Source of the DNA: Bacillus sp. REN16
GTDB lineage: Bacteria; Bacillota; Bacilli; Bacillales; Bacillaceae_L
NCBI RefSeq assembly: GCF_020731355.1
Contig: NZ_JAJFZK010000011.1
Location: 397-64,396 of the forward strand
DNA length: 64,000 nt
Direction: 5' to 3'
In this document: in pieces, positions 17,525 to 24,995 of the stretch
How the letters are laid out: the number at the start of each line of letters is the position of its first letter
Numbering within the stretch: position 1 is the stretch's first letter
Made by a program: the position numbers and the translations under genes
Notes under the pieces: generated by a model
Told to the model about the DNA's origin: nothing
Database searches by the model: none
The model's input: only the letters and a program-made list of their open reading frames with translations

Positions 17525-18727
17525 TTATATATTATTTTCTTCACCTGAGTATATAGTCCTATTATTTTTCCTATTTCCGTATTTTTTCGACAATGAATAT
17601 AATAGAAGCCAAATCATGATAAGGAACTGACCAAATAAAACAGCAGCATCCCAAAATTGAAGGGTCGATACCGATTCAGCAAACCCAGGAAGTACATTCA
17701 TCATCATAAAGACTAATTGAGGTATATAATAAAAGCCAAACATCGAGAAAGTCAACAAAATTCCAATCAAAAAGAAAACAGAATAGAAAACGACCATTCT
17801 ATTTTTTTGATCTTTATGTTTTCTAGCAAAAAGACCTTTCAAAAATTCAATACCACTTTCCATTAAATTATAATTTCCAGTACTATTTTCAAACACATAA
17901 TAAAGGTCCGTCTTCATATAAATACAGCACTGATAAATGATTCGTATGACGATATCAAAAGTAATCAAACCTATAATTCCATTCATCATCTCAAGCGAAA
18001 ATGGACTGGTTATTTTTAAAATCAATGCAATAAATAGAAGGACACTATCAAAATAGATTCCTGCTAAAAATAAAATATTTCGATCCTTTGAAGGAAGGCT
18101 CCATGCTTGTGTAAGATCTGTTTCTAACACAACAAAAAACAATCGATTTCCAATTTGTAATCGCGTTGGAAGGCCGAATGAACGAATCGCCAAAATATGA
18201 CCACTTTCATGAATAAAAATTAAAACAATCGAAATTCCTGCATACAACATTATATTAAACATCATTGTATCAAAAACAAATAAATCCTGATAGCGTGGAA
18301 AAAGATGATGATGACTAATAAAAAGGACGAGATTCACTAGTAAAAGTAATGGATAGAAAAAATGAGTAAACCGATTAAAGAAAAACTTCCCTATTTTTGG
18401 CGAAATCCATTTAAGCCCTAATTTCTCTTGAGTACGAACCTTTTCTACACTTACTTTTGTTCCATCTACCATTTCGATAAGATCTAAATCTAGTAATTGT
18501 TGAGCAAAGTCTAGCAAATCCACTTCATCATTCGGGTATTTTTCTTTGAGTAGGTGTTCGATTTCACCAAGTGATATACCATTGTTAATTAACACTATTG
18601 CATCTATACAGATTACTGGCATTTCATAAAACTCCTGGGTTACCAAATCTTCAATAATATAATGTTTATTATCTTTTCGAATCTTCAATTCATGTAAACT
18701 TATAATAGATTCAGCAGTTAATTGCAA
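17525..18727 (-). CDS. PqqD-like/M50-type membrane zinc metalloprotease
   Basis: The 400-aa product has two parts. Residues about 10-92 look like a PqqD-type winged helix (RiPP recognition element fold): a beta-hairpin IRKDNKHYIIEDLVTQEFYEM, then helices ending LLDLDLIEMVDGTKV. Residues about 120-385 form a polytopic membrane domain with the zinc motif FIHESGHILAIRSFG (HESGH, 173-177) and a later LAGIYFDSV whose Asp may be the third ligand. This layout resembles peptide-processing proteases of RiPP clusters such as YydH. The TTG start at 18727 follows AGGTGTGACGA. It lies directly after the small peptide gene and a terminator, which makes that peptide the likely substrate. Confidence 0.8.
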   Translation of the reverse strand: MQLTAESIISLHELKIRKDNKHYIIEDLVTQEFYEMPVICIDAIVLINNGISLGEIEHLLKEKYPNDEVDLLDFAQQLLDLDLIEMVDGTKVSVEKVRTQEKLGLKWISPKIGKFFFNRFTHFFYPLLLLVNLVLFISHHHLFPRYQDLFVFDTMMFNIMLYAGISIVLIFIHESGHILAIRSFGLPTRLQIGNRLFFVVLETDLTQAWSLPSKDRNILFLAGIYFDSVLLFIALILKITSPFSLEMMNGIIGLITFDIVIRIIYQCCIYMKTDLYYVFENSTGNYNLMESGIEFLKGLFARKHKDQKNRMVVFYSVFFLIGILLTFSMFGFYYIPQLVFMMMNVLPGFAESVSTLQFWDAAVLFGQFLIMIWLLLYSLSKKYGNRKNNRTIYSGEENNI

Positions 18728-18752
18728 TCGTCACACCTACCCTTTTTCATAA

Positions 18753-18786
18753 TAAAAGGATGCTATTATCTAAGATAAGCATCCTC
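18753..18786 (-). terminator. Attenuator between peptide and protease genes
   Basis: Minus strand: AGGATGCTTATCT pairs with AGATAATAGCATCCT (one bulge), then TTTTATT. It sits 10 nt after the peptide stop and 25 nt before the protease start. Partial readthrough would give much peptide and little protease. Confidence 0.85.
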
Positions 18787-18795
18787 ATTCATAAA

Positions 18796-18873
18796 TTATC
18801 CTCTTGGTCCACCAGGTACAAATATACACCACCAGCAAGTTGCCTTGATTTTTTTTAACTTTTTGATTTTCAT
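18796..18873 (-). CDS. Putative signalling/RiPP precursor peptide (25 aa)
   Basis: ATG 18873 is preceded by AAGGAGGTGACAAT, one of the best RBSs in the window. The 25-codon product has a basic leader-like half, MKIKKLKKIK, followed by ATCWWCIFVPGGPRG. The CWWC motif, the PGGP turn and the lack of any domain suggest a secreted or modified peptide. It lies 32 nt after the HD-GYP stop, and is followed by a terminator and then the PqqD-like/M50 metalloprotease. I know of no named family with this sequence. Maturation by disulfide or thioether formation, and cleavage around AT/CWW, are guesses. Confidence 0.8.
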   Translation of the reverse strand: MKIKKLKKIKATCWWCIFVPGGPRG

Positions 18874-18905
18874 ATTGTCACCTCCTTGCTGTTTAAAATA
18901 TTATT

Positions 18906-20051
18906 TTATGATTCTTGTTGTATATCAACCCATTTTGGGTAAACTTTTTTAAAGATTGCTACAAGGCTTGGATCAAATTGGGTGCCTTCCCCTTGAAGAA
19001 TTCGATTATAGGCCTCTTCTACTGGCAAAGCCCCTCGATAGGACCGAGAAGAAGTCATTGCATCGAAGGCATCCGCTATTGCCACTACGCGAGCGTTTAA
19101 TGGAATATCTTCACCATTAAGCTGGTCTGGATATCCTTTTCCATCCCATCTTTCATGATGCGATCGTATAATACTTAAACTTGTTCCAAGTCCCTCAACA
19201 TTTTTAACTGCTTCTACCCCCACTACGGGATGTGTTTTTATAATTTCATATTCTTCGTTGGTTAACTTTGCCGGCTTCATTAGTATGGAATCAGGTATAT
19301 TCACCTTACCAATATCGTGCAACAAGCAAGCATAATTAAACGACTTTAATTCATCTTGAGAAAAGGTTCCCAACTGTTTGGCTAACTCCATTGCATATTT
19401 AGCCACTCTCTCACTATGACCTCTAGTATAAGGATCTTTCAATTCAAGTGCTGCAATTACACCTTTTACAATCCCCTCCATTTGTTGATCATAAGAGGTG
19501 CTCAAAGCATTAATATAACTTTGAAATCTATTTAAGAAAATATATGCAATAATTGCAAGGACAATTATTATTACAATAGGAAAAGCGGCTAATATATTTA
19601 GCAGTAGACCACCTAGTAATAAATATTTAGTAATCAAGCCTATTACAACTGTCCAGAAATATTTTTTGTTCACAAAAATTGGAGAAAACAGTACAAAGAA
19701 AACTTCCACTGCATTACCACTTGATAATGATTCAGGTTTGTTCCAGAAAGTAATTAGCTCATTGATTAGACTTAAAATTACATAGGTAAAGAAAAAATAA
19801 TATTTAGTAGAATGCTGCTTATTTTTCCTATTATTAATGAATATGACAGGTATTAATAGCAAAATAAAAAAGTACAATACATATACAAAATCGGTCGGGA
19901 ATCCATAGGTTACTATAGAATCATACCTAGGAAAAATAAAGTAATAAAAGATATCATAGCCAAATAGTATTATAAAAAATAAAATACTAAACCAGGTTAC
20001 AGTCCTTTTCTCCTCATATAAAAATACCGATCTTTTGTTCATTTTCTGCAT
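18906..20051 (-). CDS. Six-helix membrane HD-GYP protein (c-di-GMP phosphodiesterase type)
   Basis: The 381-aa product starts with a six-helix membrane domain (about residues 15-182) homologous to that of the kinase at 16264. A cytosolic HD-GYP domain follows, with the metal site LLHDIGKVNIP (HD at 245-246), HHERWDGKGYP (GYP 306-308) and ARVVAIADAFDAMTSSRSYR. HD-GYP domains typically hydrolyse c-di-GMP. There is no PAS or GAF, so the membrane domain itself is probably the sensor. ATG 20051 has GGAG about 8 nt upstream. It is the first gene of the unit containing the peptide, protease and kinase. Confidence 0.87.
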   Translation of the reverse strand: MQKMNKRSVFLYEEKRTVTWFSILFFIILFGYDIFYYFIFPRYDSIVTYGFPTDFVYVLYFFILLLIPVIFINNRKNKQHSTKYYFFFTYVILSLINELITFWNKPESLSSGNAVEVFFVLFSPIFVNKKYFWTVVIGLITKYLLLGGLLLNILAAFPIVIIIVLAIIAYIFLNRFQSYINALSTSYDQQMEGIVKGVIAALELKDPYTRGHSERVAKYAMELAKQLGTFSQDELKSFNYACLLHDIGKVNIPDSILMKPAKLTNEEYEIIKTHPVVGVEAVKNVEGLGTSLSIIRSHHERWDGKGYPDQLNGEDIPLNARVVAIADAFDAMTSSRSYRGALPVEEAYNRILQGEGTQFDPSLVAIFKKVYPKWVDIQQES

Positions 20052-20117
20052 CTCTTTTTCTCCATTTTCTCTTATATTTCTAGATATCTATTCAAAAATC
20101 CTTCTTTTATTACAAAA

Positions 20118-20211
20118 TAGGTACAAAAGTCACAGACGAAATTCGTCAATAATCGACTTTGTTAATTATAAACCATCTGTACTACAAACTGAATAGTAGT
20201 TTAGGTACAAA
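20118..20211. promoter_or_regulatory. Candidate operator region of the peptide locus
   Basis: The 310-bp gap upstream of the HD-GYP gene holds the direct repeat TAGGTACAAA at 20118-20127 and 20202-20211, the palindrome GACGAAATTCGTC at 20135-20147, and ACTAC...GTAGT nearby. A TATAAT-like -10 in the minus orientation lies around 20165. Their roles are not established; the positions suit regulation of the HD-GYP/peptide transcript. Confidence 0.4.
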
Positions 20212-20311
20212 TATATTCCTTTTCTATATAAAATATGGTAATTCTTGAATGGTTCTTTATTCCTGTTGAAGGTATAAAGCACTGTTTTCATCTTATATTT
20301 TACCAAAAAAT

Positions 20312-20343
20312 AAAAAGCACATGTAGATTTATGTGCTTTTTTG
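20312..20343 (-). terminator. Terminator of the lia operon
   Basis: Minus strand: AAAGCACAT...ATGTGCTTT followed by TTA, 20 nt after the liaR stop. Confidence 0.85.
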
Positions 20344-20361
20344 TCGAAATTTATCTAATTT

Positions 20362-20994
20362 TTATTTTACGAGAGAATGTTTAAATGCATAAATGGCTGC
20401 TTGAGTACGATCCTGGACCTCAAGCTTACTTAATATGTTGCTTACATGTACTTTAACCGTTTTTAATGCGATAAATAGTTCATCAGCGATTTCTTGATTT
20501 GTTTTTCCGTCCGCAATTAGAAGTAATATTTCCATTTCGCGGTTTGTTAATTCCTCATGTGGAAGAAGAGTATCCTTTTGTCGCATACGAACCATCATTT
20601 TCCCTGTAACCTCTGGCTCTAGAACTGACTGTCCATGAAACGTCTTACGAACTGCTTCGGCGATTTCACTTGCCTTAGAGGTTTTCAGCATATAGCTTGT
20701 TGCTCCGGCTTCTAGTGCCGGATACACTTTTTCATCATCAATAAAGCTTGTTACGATGATGATTTTGGCTTCTGGCCAGCTCTCAATGATTCTTCTCGTT
20801 GCTTCAATACCGTCCATTTCCTTCATCACAAGATCCATTAAAATAATATCTGGCCTAAGTGTAAGTGCAAGGTCTATCGCCCTTTTACCATCATCCGCTT
20901 CTCCAACAACTTCAATATCCGGCTGTGCTGATAAGTAGGAAGAAACCCCTATCCTTACCATTTCATGATCATCGACAAATAGTACTTTAATCAT
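20362..20994 (-). CDS. liaR: LiaR-type NarL/LuxR response regulator
   Basis: The 210-aa product has a receiver domain with the acidic pair in [11 protein letters not shown], the phosphoacceptor Asp in [15 protein letters not shown], and T and K in IIIVTSF and [10 protein letters not shown] LuxR-type HTH follows ([20 protein letters not shown]). It is the partner of the upstream LiaS kinase, and the two genes overlap. I use ATG 20994, which follows GAGGGTGA; a GTG 9 nt earlier is possible. Gene order liaI-liaH-liaF-liaS-liaR identifies the module, which responds to cell-wall antibiotics interfering with the lipid II cycle. Confidence 0.9.
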   Translation of the reverse strand: MIKVLFVDDHEMVRIGVSSYLSAQPDIEVVGEADDGKRAIDLALTLRPDIILMDLVMKEMDGIEATRRIIESWPEAKIIIVTSFIDDEKVYPALEAGATSYMLKTSKASEIAEAVRKTFHGQSVLEPEVTGKMMVRMRQKDTLLPHEELTNREMEILLLIADGKTNQEIADELFIALKTVKVHVSNILSKLEVQDRTQAAIYAFKHSLVK

Positions 20995-22027
20995 TTTCTT
21001 CACCCTCTAATAATGGTACTTTCACTTCAATCCGAGTCCCTTTTTCCTTAATGCTCACGATTCGCATTGTGCCGCCAATTTCAACTGCGCGTTCGTACAT
21101 ATTTTGCAACCCATAGGATCCTGCCTTCGCTTGTTCGACATCAAATCCAATGCCATCATCAACAATGCGCAAAATAACAAAATCATCCCTTTTAATTAAC
21201 AGGACTTCTAACTGATTTGCTTTCGAATGTCGAAGGGTGTTTGAAACTGACTCTTGGAGGATGCGGAATAAATGGTCCTCGACCCCTTTATCAATTTGAA
21301 AGTCTTCAATTTTCGATTCAATGGTGACTGGTACTTTTTGCACTAGTTCAACTAATAGCTCTTGAATCCCTTCCTGCAGTGTCTTTCCTTTCAAAGCAGC
21401 TGGACGCAAATGAAGCAAGAGCGCGCGCATTTCAAGTTGGGATTGATTTATCATTTCCTCAACGAGCTTAAACTGTTTTGCTTCACGTTCGTCTGTTCGT
21501 GTATTGGACTCATTAATGGCAGACATCATCATCGAAGCTGCAAAGAGCTGTTGACTAACGGAATCATGCAGTTCACGCGCTAAACGATTGCGTTCTTCTG
21601 AAACAATTTTTTGAATACGCTTTTCTTGATCTTCTGCTTTCTCGTTCGCTAGTTTTTGAGAAAGCTTTGTTTGTTCAGCTATATGTGTTTGGACTTTTTT
21701 TATCCGATCCCATAACATTGTGAATTCAGCGGTTAGGTTTTCAGGAATTTCTGGCAATACCCTTCCCTGCTCCATTTTATAAATAGCATCAGACACTGAC
21801 AGCAGTTGTTTTCTCCATAAAAACCCCGATAGAATACCAAAGACTAGTCCACCTAGTAAGCTTAGACTTATCGCCAGGATGATATAGGGTAAATCCCATA
21901 GCTCCGTTTGCCAAAGTGCAGCCCAATTGGCCAGTGGAAACGCCATAAACATAATGACATGAGCGAGTACAAACAAAAACACCGAGACAGAAATTCCAAC
22001 TATTATTTGTCTTTTGACTGTACTCAC
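20987..22027 (-). CDS. liaS: LiaS-type sensor histidine kinase
   Basis: The 346-aa product is a short intramembrane-sensing kinase with two helices (about 9-32 and 46-68) and almost no extracellular loop. A HAMP-like linker, HisKA_3 with phosphoacceptor His in [18 protein letters not shown], and an HATPase ([36 protein letters not shown]) follow. LiaS is a bifunctional kinase/phosphatase for LiaR and is kept in phosphatase mode by LiaF. The GTG start overlaps the liaF stop (GTGA), indicating translational coupling. Confidence 0.9.
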   Translation of the reverse strand: MSTVKRQIIVGISVSVFLFVLAHVIMFMAFPLANWAALWQTELWDLPYIILAISLSLLGGLVFGILSGFLWRKQLLSVSDAIYKMEQGRVLPEIPENLTAEFTMLWDRIKKVQTHIAEQTKLSQKLANEKAEDQEKRIQKIVSEERNRLARELHDSVSQQLFAASMMMSAINESNTRTDEREAKQFKLVEEMINQSQLEMRALLLHLRPAALKGKTLQEGIQELLVELVQKVPVTIESKIEDFQIDKGVEDHLFRILQESVSNTLRHSKANQLEVLLIKRDDFVILRIVDDGIGFDVEQAKAGSYGLQNMYERAVEIGGTMRIVSIKEKGTRIEVKVPLLEGEEND

Positions 22028-22758
22028 GCTCGTTTCACCTCAAGGTCTCCGACACCCACTGCTGTCACAATTTTAAGCTTATGTTCAGCAGTATCATACT
22101 CTTGCGTCTGATAATGAAGTGTTTGATTCATTGTTTTTGAATCATGATTTTCAAATATTGTGGTTGCACCGTAAAGGACAGAATGATGCACCTTTACTTC
22201 TACCTCATATGGAACAAAAACCTGAACATTGCCAATCATATTTCGAATGAAAATAACCGATTCACCCTTGGGCAGAACCGTGTAGCTCAAATCAATAATT
22301 GTATCTCCAATTCCGGATTGGATATTGACATCATTCCATTCATAAGCATACTCTGGTGTTTTTTGCTGACCATAGACGATATTTTGGAACAGCGGCTGAC
22401 GCTTTACAATCGGTTCCTGTGTGGATGATTTCTGTGCTTCTTTTATTTCTGGTTTAATATAATTTGGTTTTTTCTTTGATTGAAAAAATTGAGAGAGCAG
22501 ATAGATAAGTGCAGCCAGAATTAAAAATTTGACTGTCATCATCCCTAAAATCGTAAAGGCTAAACTAATCCATCCAAACCAAAACAGGATTTTGCCAAAT
22601 GTTTTTGGCATTTTTTTACGACCAATATAAATACATCCAAACGAAATGACAAAAGAGAATAGAACCCCACCGTTAAAAAACGTAATTTCTATGATTAATA
22701 AAATAATCCCAAAAAGAATAAATGCATTAAGATTGTCTGATTTTATTTTATTTAACAA
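22024..22758 (-). CDS. liaF: LiaF, membrane inhibitor of LiaRS
   Basis: The 244-aa product has an N-terminal block of three to four helices (about 10-90) and a C-terminal LiaF-like beta-rich domain. The latter includes WNDVNIQSGIGDTIIDLSYTV, FIRNMIGNVQVFVPYEVEVKV and a terminal [15 protein letters not shown]. LiaF holds LiaS in its inactive state. The TTG start at 22758 follows GGGGGAGCC. The gene sits between liaH and liaS; the liaG found in B. subtilis is absent. Confidence 0.88.
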   Translation of the reverse strand: MLNKIKSDNLNAFILFGIILLIIEITFFNGGVLFSFVISFGCIYIGRKKMPKTFGKILFWFGWISLAFTILGMMTVKFLILAALIYLLSQFFQSKKKPNYIKPEIKEAQKSSTQEPIVKRQPLFQNIVYGQQKTPEYAYEWNDVNIQSGIGDTIIDLSYTVLPKGESVIFIRNMIGNVQVFVPYEVEVKVHHSVLYGATTIFENHDSKTMNQTLHYQTQEYDTAEHKLKIVTAVGVGDLEVKRA

Positions 22759-22857
22759 GTTTGGCTCCCCCTTTCATTGAATGTATCGATTATTATCCGT
22801 AAATTTGGGATAAGAAGACGCAGATTGTCTACGCCTTCTTAGAATACCATGTTTTCA

Positions 22858-23505
22858 CTATGAAATTGAATGTGTTTCTTCATTTTTTACTTCTTTTTCA
22901 AGTTGAGCAATTCTTGCATCAATCGTGTTGCGGTGGTATGAGGAATTTACTTGGTTTTCAAGACGATCCAAATATGATTCCATTTCTTCAAATGTTCTTG
23001 ATGCTTTATTTGTATATGCATTTGTGTCTAGAACTTGATTCATGCGGTGGTTCGCACGTGCAATGTTTTCTCGTCCCATTAATTCCATACGCTTGATATG
23101 CATATCCTTCAGTTTATGTTTCATTTCTTCGTACTTTTTCTCAAGCCCAATTAGTTCTGCCCCTGCATTTTGTAAAGCTTCTTGTAATTTTGCAGCGCGC
23201 TCTTCATATGCCGCCTGCTCCTGAACAGCAAAGTCATAAAGTTCCGTTTCACCCGCTTGCTGTGCCACACTTGCTTGGTATTTACGCTTTTCAGCAAGGT
23301 CCGCTGCCTCACGCTGTTCTCTTGCAAATTGATCCTTAAGGGAATGCTGACGTTCTACAAGTTTGCGTACCTTTTCTACCTCTGCCTCACATTGACGAAG
23401 GTACTGGTTAAGCAACGCAATCGGATTTTTCTTTTCCTTTTCATCTAAAATGCCGTGAAAGTCTGCTAGTACTGTGTCCTTAATACGAGTTAATAAATTT
23501 GCCAT
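22858..23505 (-). CDS. liaH: LiaH-like phage-shock protein A (PspA/IM30 family)
   Basis: The 215-aa product is almost entirely coiled coil (about residues 20-205), as in PspA/LiaH/Vipp1. The N-terminal MANLLTRIKDTVLADFHGIL would bind the membrane, and ALLNQYLRQCEAEVEKVRKL is the conserved helix 2 motif. LiaH forms large rings that protect a stressed membrane. I prefer ATG 23505 (AAGGAGAATGATACAA upstream) to the ATG 9 nt earlier, which lies too close to the RBS. It is followed by liaF after 100 bp without a clear terminator. Confidence 0.88.
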   Translation of the reverse strand: MANLLTRIKDTVLADFHGILDEKEKKNPIALLNQYLRQCEAEVEKVRKLVERQHSLKDQFAREQREAADLAEKRKYQASVAQQAGETELYDFAVQEQAAYEERAAKLQEALQNAGAELIGLEKKYEEMKHKLKDMHIKRMELMGRENIARANHRMNQVLDTNAYTNKASRTFEEMESYLDRLENQVNSSYHRNTIDARIAQLEKEVKNEETHSIS

Positions 23506-23554
23506 TTGTATCATTCTCCTTTTGTTTTGATTTCGTAGCTTTGCATTTTTACAA

Positions 23555-23902
23555 TTAATGTTTGTTTAATTCAGCCCATTGTTTTTCAAAGTTAGTGAAT
23601 GGGTCAGATGGTTCAGTAATGACTTGATGCTTTTCTTTTTTCCATTTTTTAATGACAACGTAGAGGATGTATGCAGCCACTAAACCTAAAATTGCCGGTA
23701 CATTTGAAGCTGATGCTGTTAGTGCGATTACGCCGACGATCGCCCATAAGACCTTGCCTAATGTTGAATCTGTTTTGATAAACCCTTTAAATGCAAAATA
23801 CAGAATCGCTAAGCTGATCACGAGGCCAATCATTGGACCAACCTGTGATAAAAGTACAATCGCTGCAATACCTCCAAGAATAAACAATCCGAATTTTTTC
23901 AT
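23555..23902 (-). CDS. liaI: LiaI-like small membrane protein
   Basis: The 115-aa product has about four hydrophobic segments in the first 85 residues (LFILGGIAAIVLLSQVGPM; LVISLAILYFAFKGF; VLWAIVGVIALTAS; ILGLVAAYILYVVIKKW) and a soluble tail. Position upstream of liaH and general topology fit LiaI, the membrane anchor of LiaH. The sequence itself is weakly conserved in this family, so the symbol rests mainly on context. The RBS GGAGGAAGTATAC precedes ATG 23902. The upstream region would hold the LiaR-dependent promoter, which I could not pinpoint. Confidence 0.75.
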   Translation of the reverse strand: MKKFGLFILGGIAAIVLLSQVGPMIGLVISLAILYFAFKGFIKTDSTLGKVLWAIVGVIALTASASNVPAILGLVAAYILYVVIKKWKKEKHQVITEPSDPFTNFEKQWAELNKH

Positions 23903-24000
23903 GTATACTTCCTCCTTTCATGATTCAATCTTATCCTGAATTTGGGTTGGCTATAATGAGCCCCAGTTATATTTTTGAATAGGACTTGAGGCTTATTTGG

Positions 24001-24122
24001 AAAAGCGCAAGCGCCTTGCTCAGCCACGACAAGCACAAGATAAGCGCTGACAGAAGGCGTTCTTTGCCTTCAGAAGCGATTAGCTTGTGACCTCGAGGGG
24101 CTAGGCGCTGGAGCTAGACATA
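24001..24122. repeat. Bacillus-type intergenic repeat with GGCGCTGGAGCTAGACA end
   Basis: A compact GC-rich element begins AAAGCGCAAGCGCCTTG, contains AGAAGGCGTTCTTTGCCTTC hairpins, and ends AGGCGCTGGAGCTAGACA. I recognise this as a repeat widely dispersed between Bacillus genes; its role is not established. It separates the lia promoter region from the glycosylase gene. Confidence 0.75.
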
Positions 24123-24144
24123 AAAAATTTGGAAATCCTTTTAA

Positions 24145-24177
24145 TGAAAAGGGTCTGCTCTATGTGAGCAAACCCTT
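24145..24177 (-). terminator. Terminator of the DNA glycosylase gene
   Basis: Minus strand: AAGGGTTTGCTC pairs with GAGCAGACCCTT (one mismatch), followed by TTC. It starts at the stop codon. Confidence 0.75.
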
Positions 24178-24763
24178 ATCTTTTGCGGGATACATAGAGA
24201 TTGTCCGTGACCCAAAATCGCCATGGATAGTCCTTTGCCTCTCCTGTATTATCGATTCCGATTCGCGGTCCGGTTGAGATGTTCTCGGGTGTGTAGCCTT
24301 TTGCAATGTAAATCGGTGGTTCGAACATTGGCAGTCCGTAGTCCTCCATTGAAATCCCTAGTGCTTTTGTAAGTTTTCCGGGGCCATTTGTCAGGTTTTT
24401 AGCGGGCATTTGACCACGGCGTTCATACATGAGATCAATTCCTTCGGCTGGCTCAACGGCTCGGATTAGTACCGATTCTGGCATTTCGATTTCACCACTT
24501 ACAACATTAATGAGACAATGTGTATGCATTCGATGCGTGTACGCACGCCCTGGTTTGCCAAACATTACCTCAGTTCGCTTCGTCCTTCTATTATTGTAGG
24601 AGTGAGCTGCTTGATCTGCCGGACCCCTGTATGCTTCCGTTTCGACGATATAGCCCGATGCGATGCCATGGTCAGTGTGCTTCACAAGCTGGCAGCCAAG
24701 GAGTGCCTTGGCGAGTTCTAATGTTGGTTGATAAAAAAATGATTCTGGCAGGATTTCAGTCAT
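24176..24763 (-). CDS. 3-methyladenine DNA glycosylase (AAG/MPG family)
   Basis: The 195-aa product is a full-length AAG-type base-excision enzyme that removes alkylated purines. Landmarks are ELAKALLGCQLVKH, IVETEAYRGPADQAAHSYN (catalytic Glu), VLIRAVEPAEGID and NLTNGPGKLTKALGIS. The usual PGxAYVYxxYG segment is replaced by PGRAYTHRMHTHCLINVV, an unusual His-rich variant at the DNA-intercalation region. B. subtilis YxlJ is the likely counterpart. ATG 24763 follows AAGGAGCCACC. It appears to be a single-gene unit. Confidence 0.88.
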   Translation of the reverse strand: MTEILPESFFYQPTLELAKALLGCQLVKHTDHGIASGYIVETEAYRGPADQAAHSYNNRRTKRTEVMFGKPGRAYTHRMHTHCLINVVSGEIEMPESVLIRAVEPAEGIDLMYERRGQMPAKNLTNGPGKLTKALGISMEDYGLPMFEPPIYIAKGYTPENISTGPRIGIDNTGEAKDYPWRFWVTDNLYVSRKR

Positions 24764-24840
24764 GGTGGCTCCTTCACGTTTTTTATTTTTAGTATGAGGC
24801 TTGGATGATGGGTGTATTCTACGGGGATTTTTTGGTTCTA

Positions 24841-24900
24841 TGGTCGTTATTTTGCTTCAATGAGCGTTATCCAAGTTTTATGGGCGTTAGCAACTAACAA
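24841..24900. repeat. Degenerate 20-bp tandem repeat
   Basis: Three units at 24841, 24861 and 24881 share TGGTCGTTAT, TGAGCGTTAT and TGGGCGTTAG at the same phase. The rest of each unit is diverged. The period equals that of the array at 1-260. Confidence 0.55.
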
Positions 24901-24995
24901 CCACTTACCGTAAAAAAAATTACTCTATAACGAAAATAATTATTGCATTCAAACGAAATTTAGTTTACTCTAAAAAGTAACAGGAGGTGTAAATT

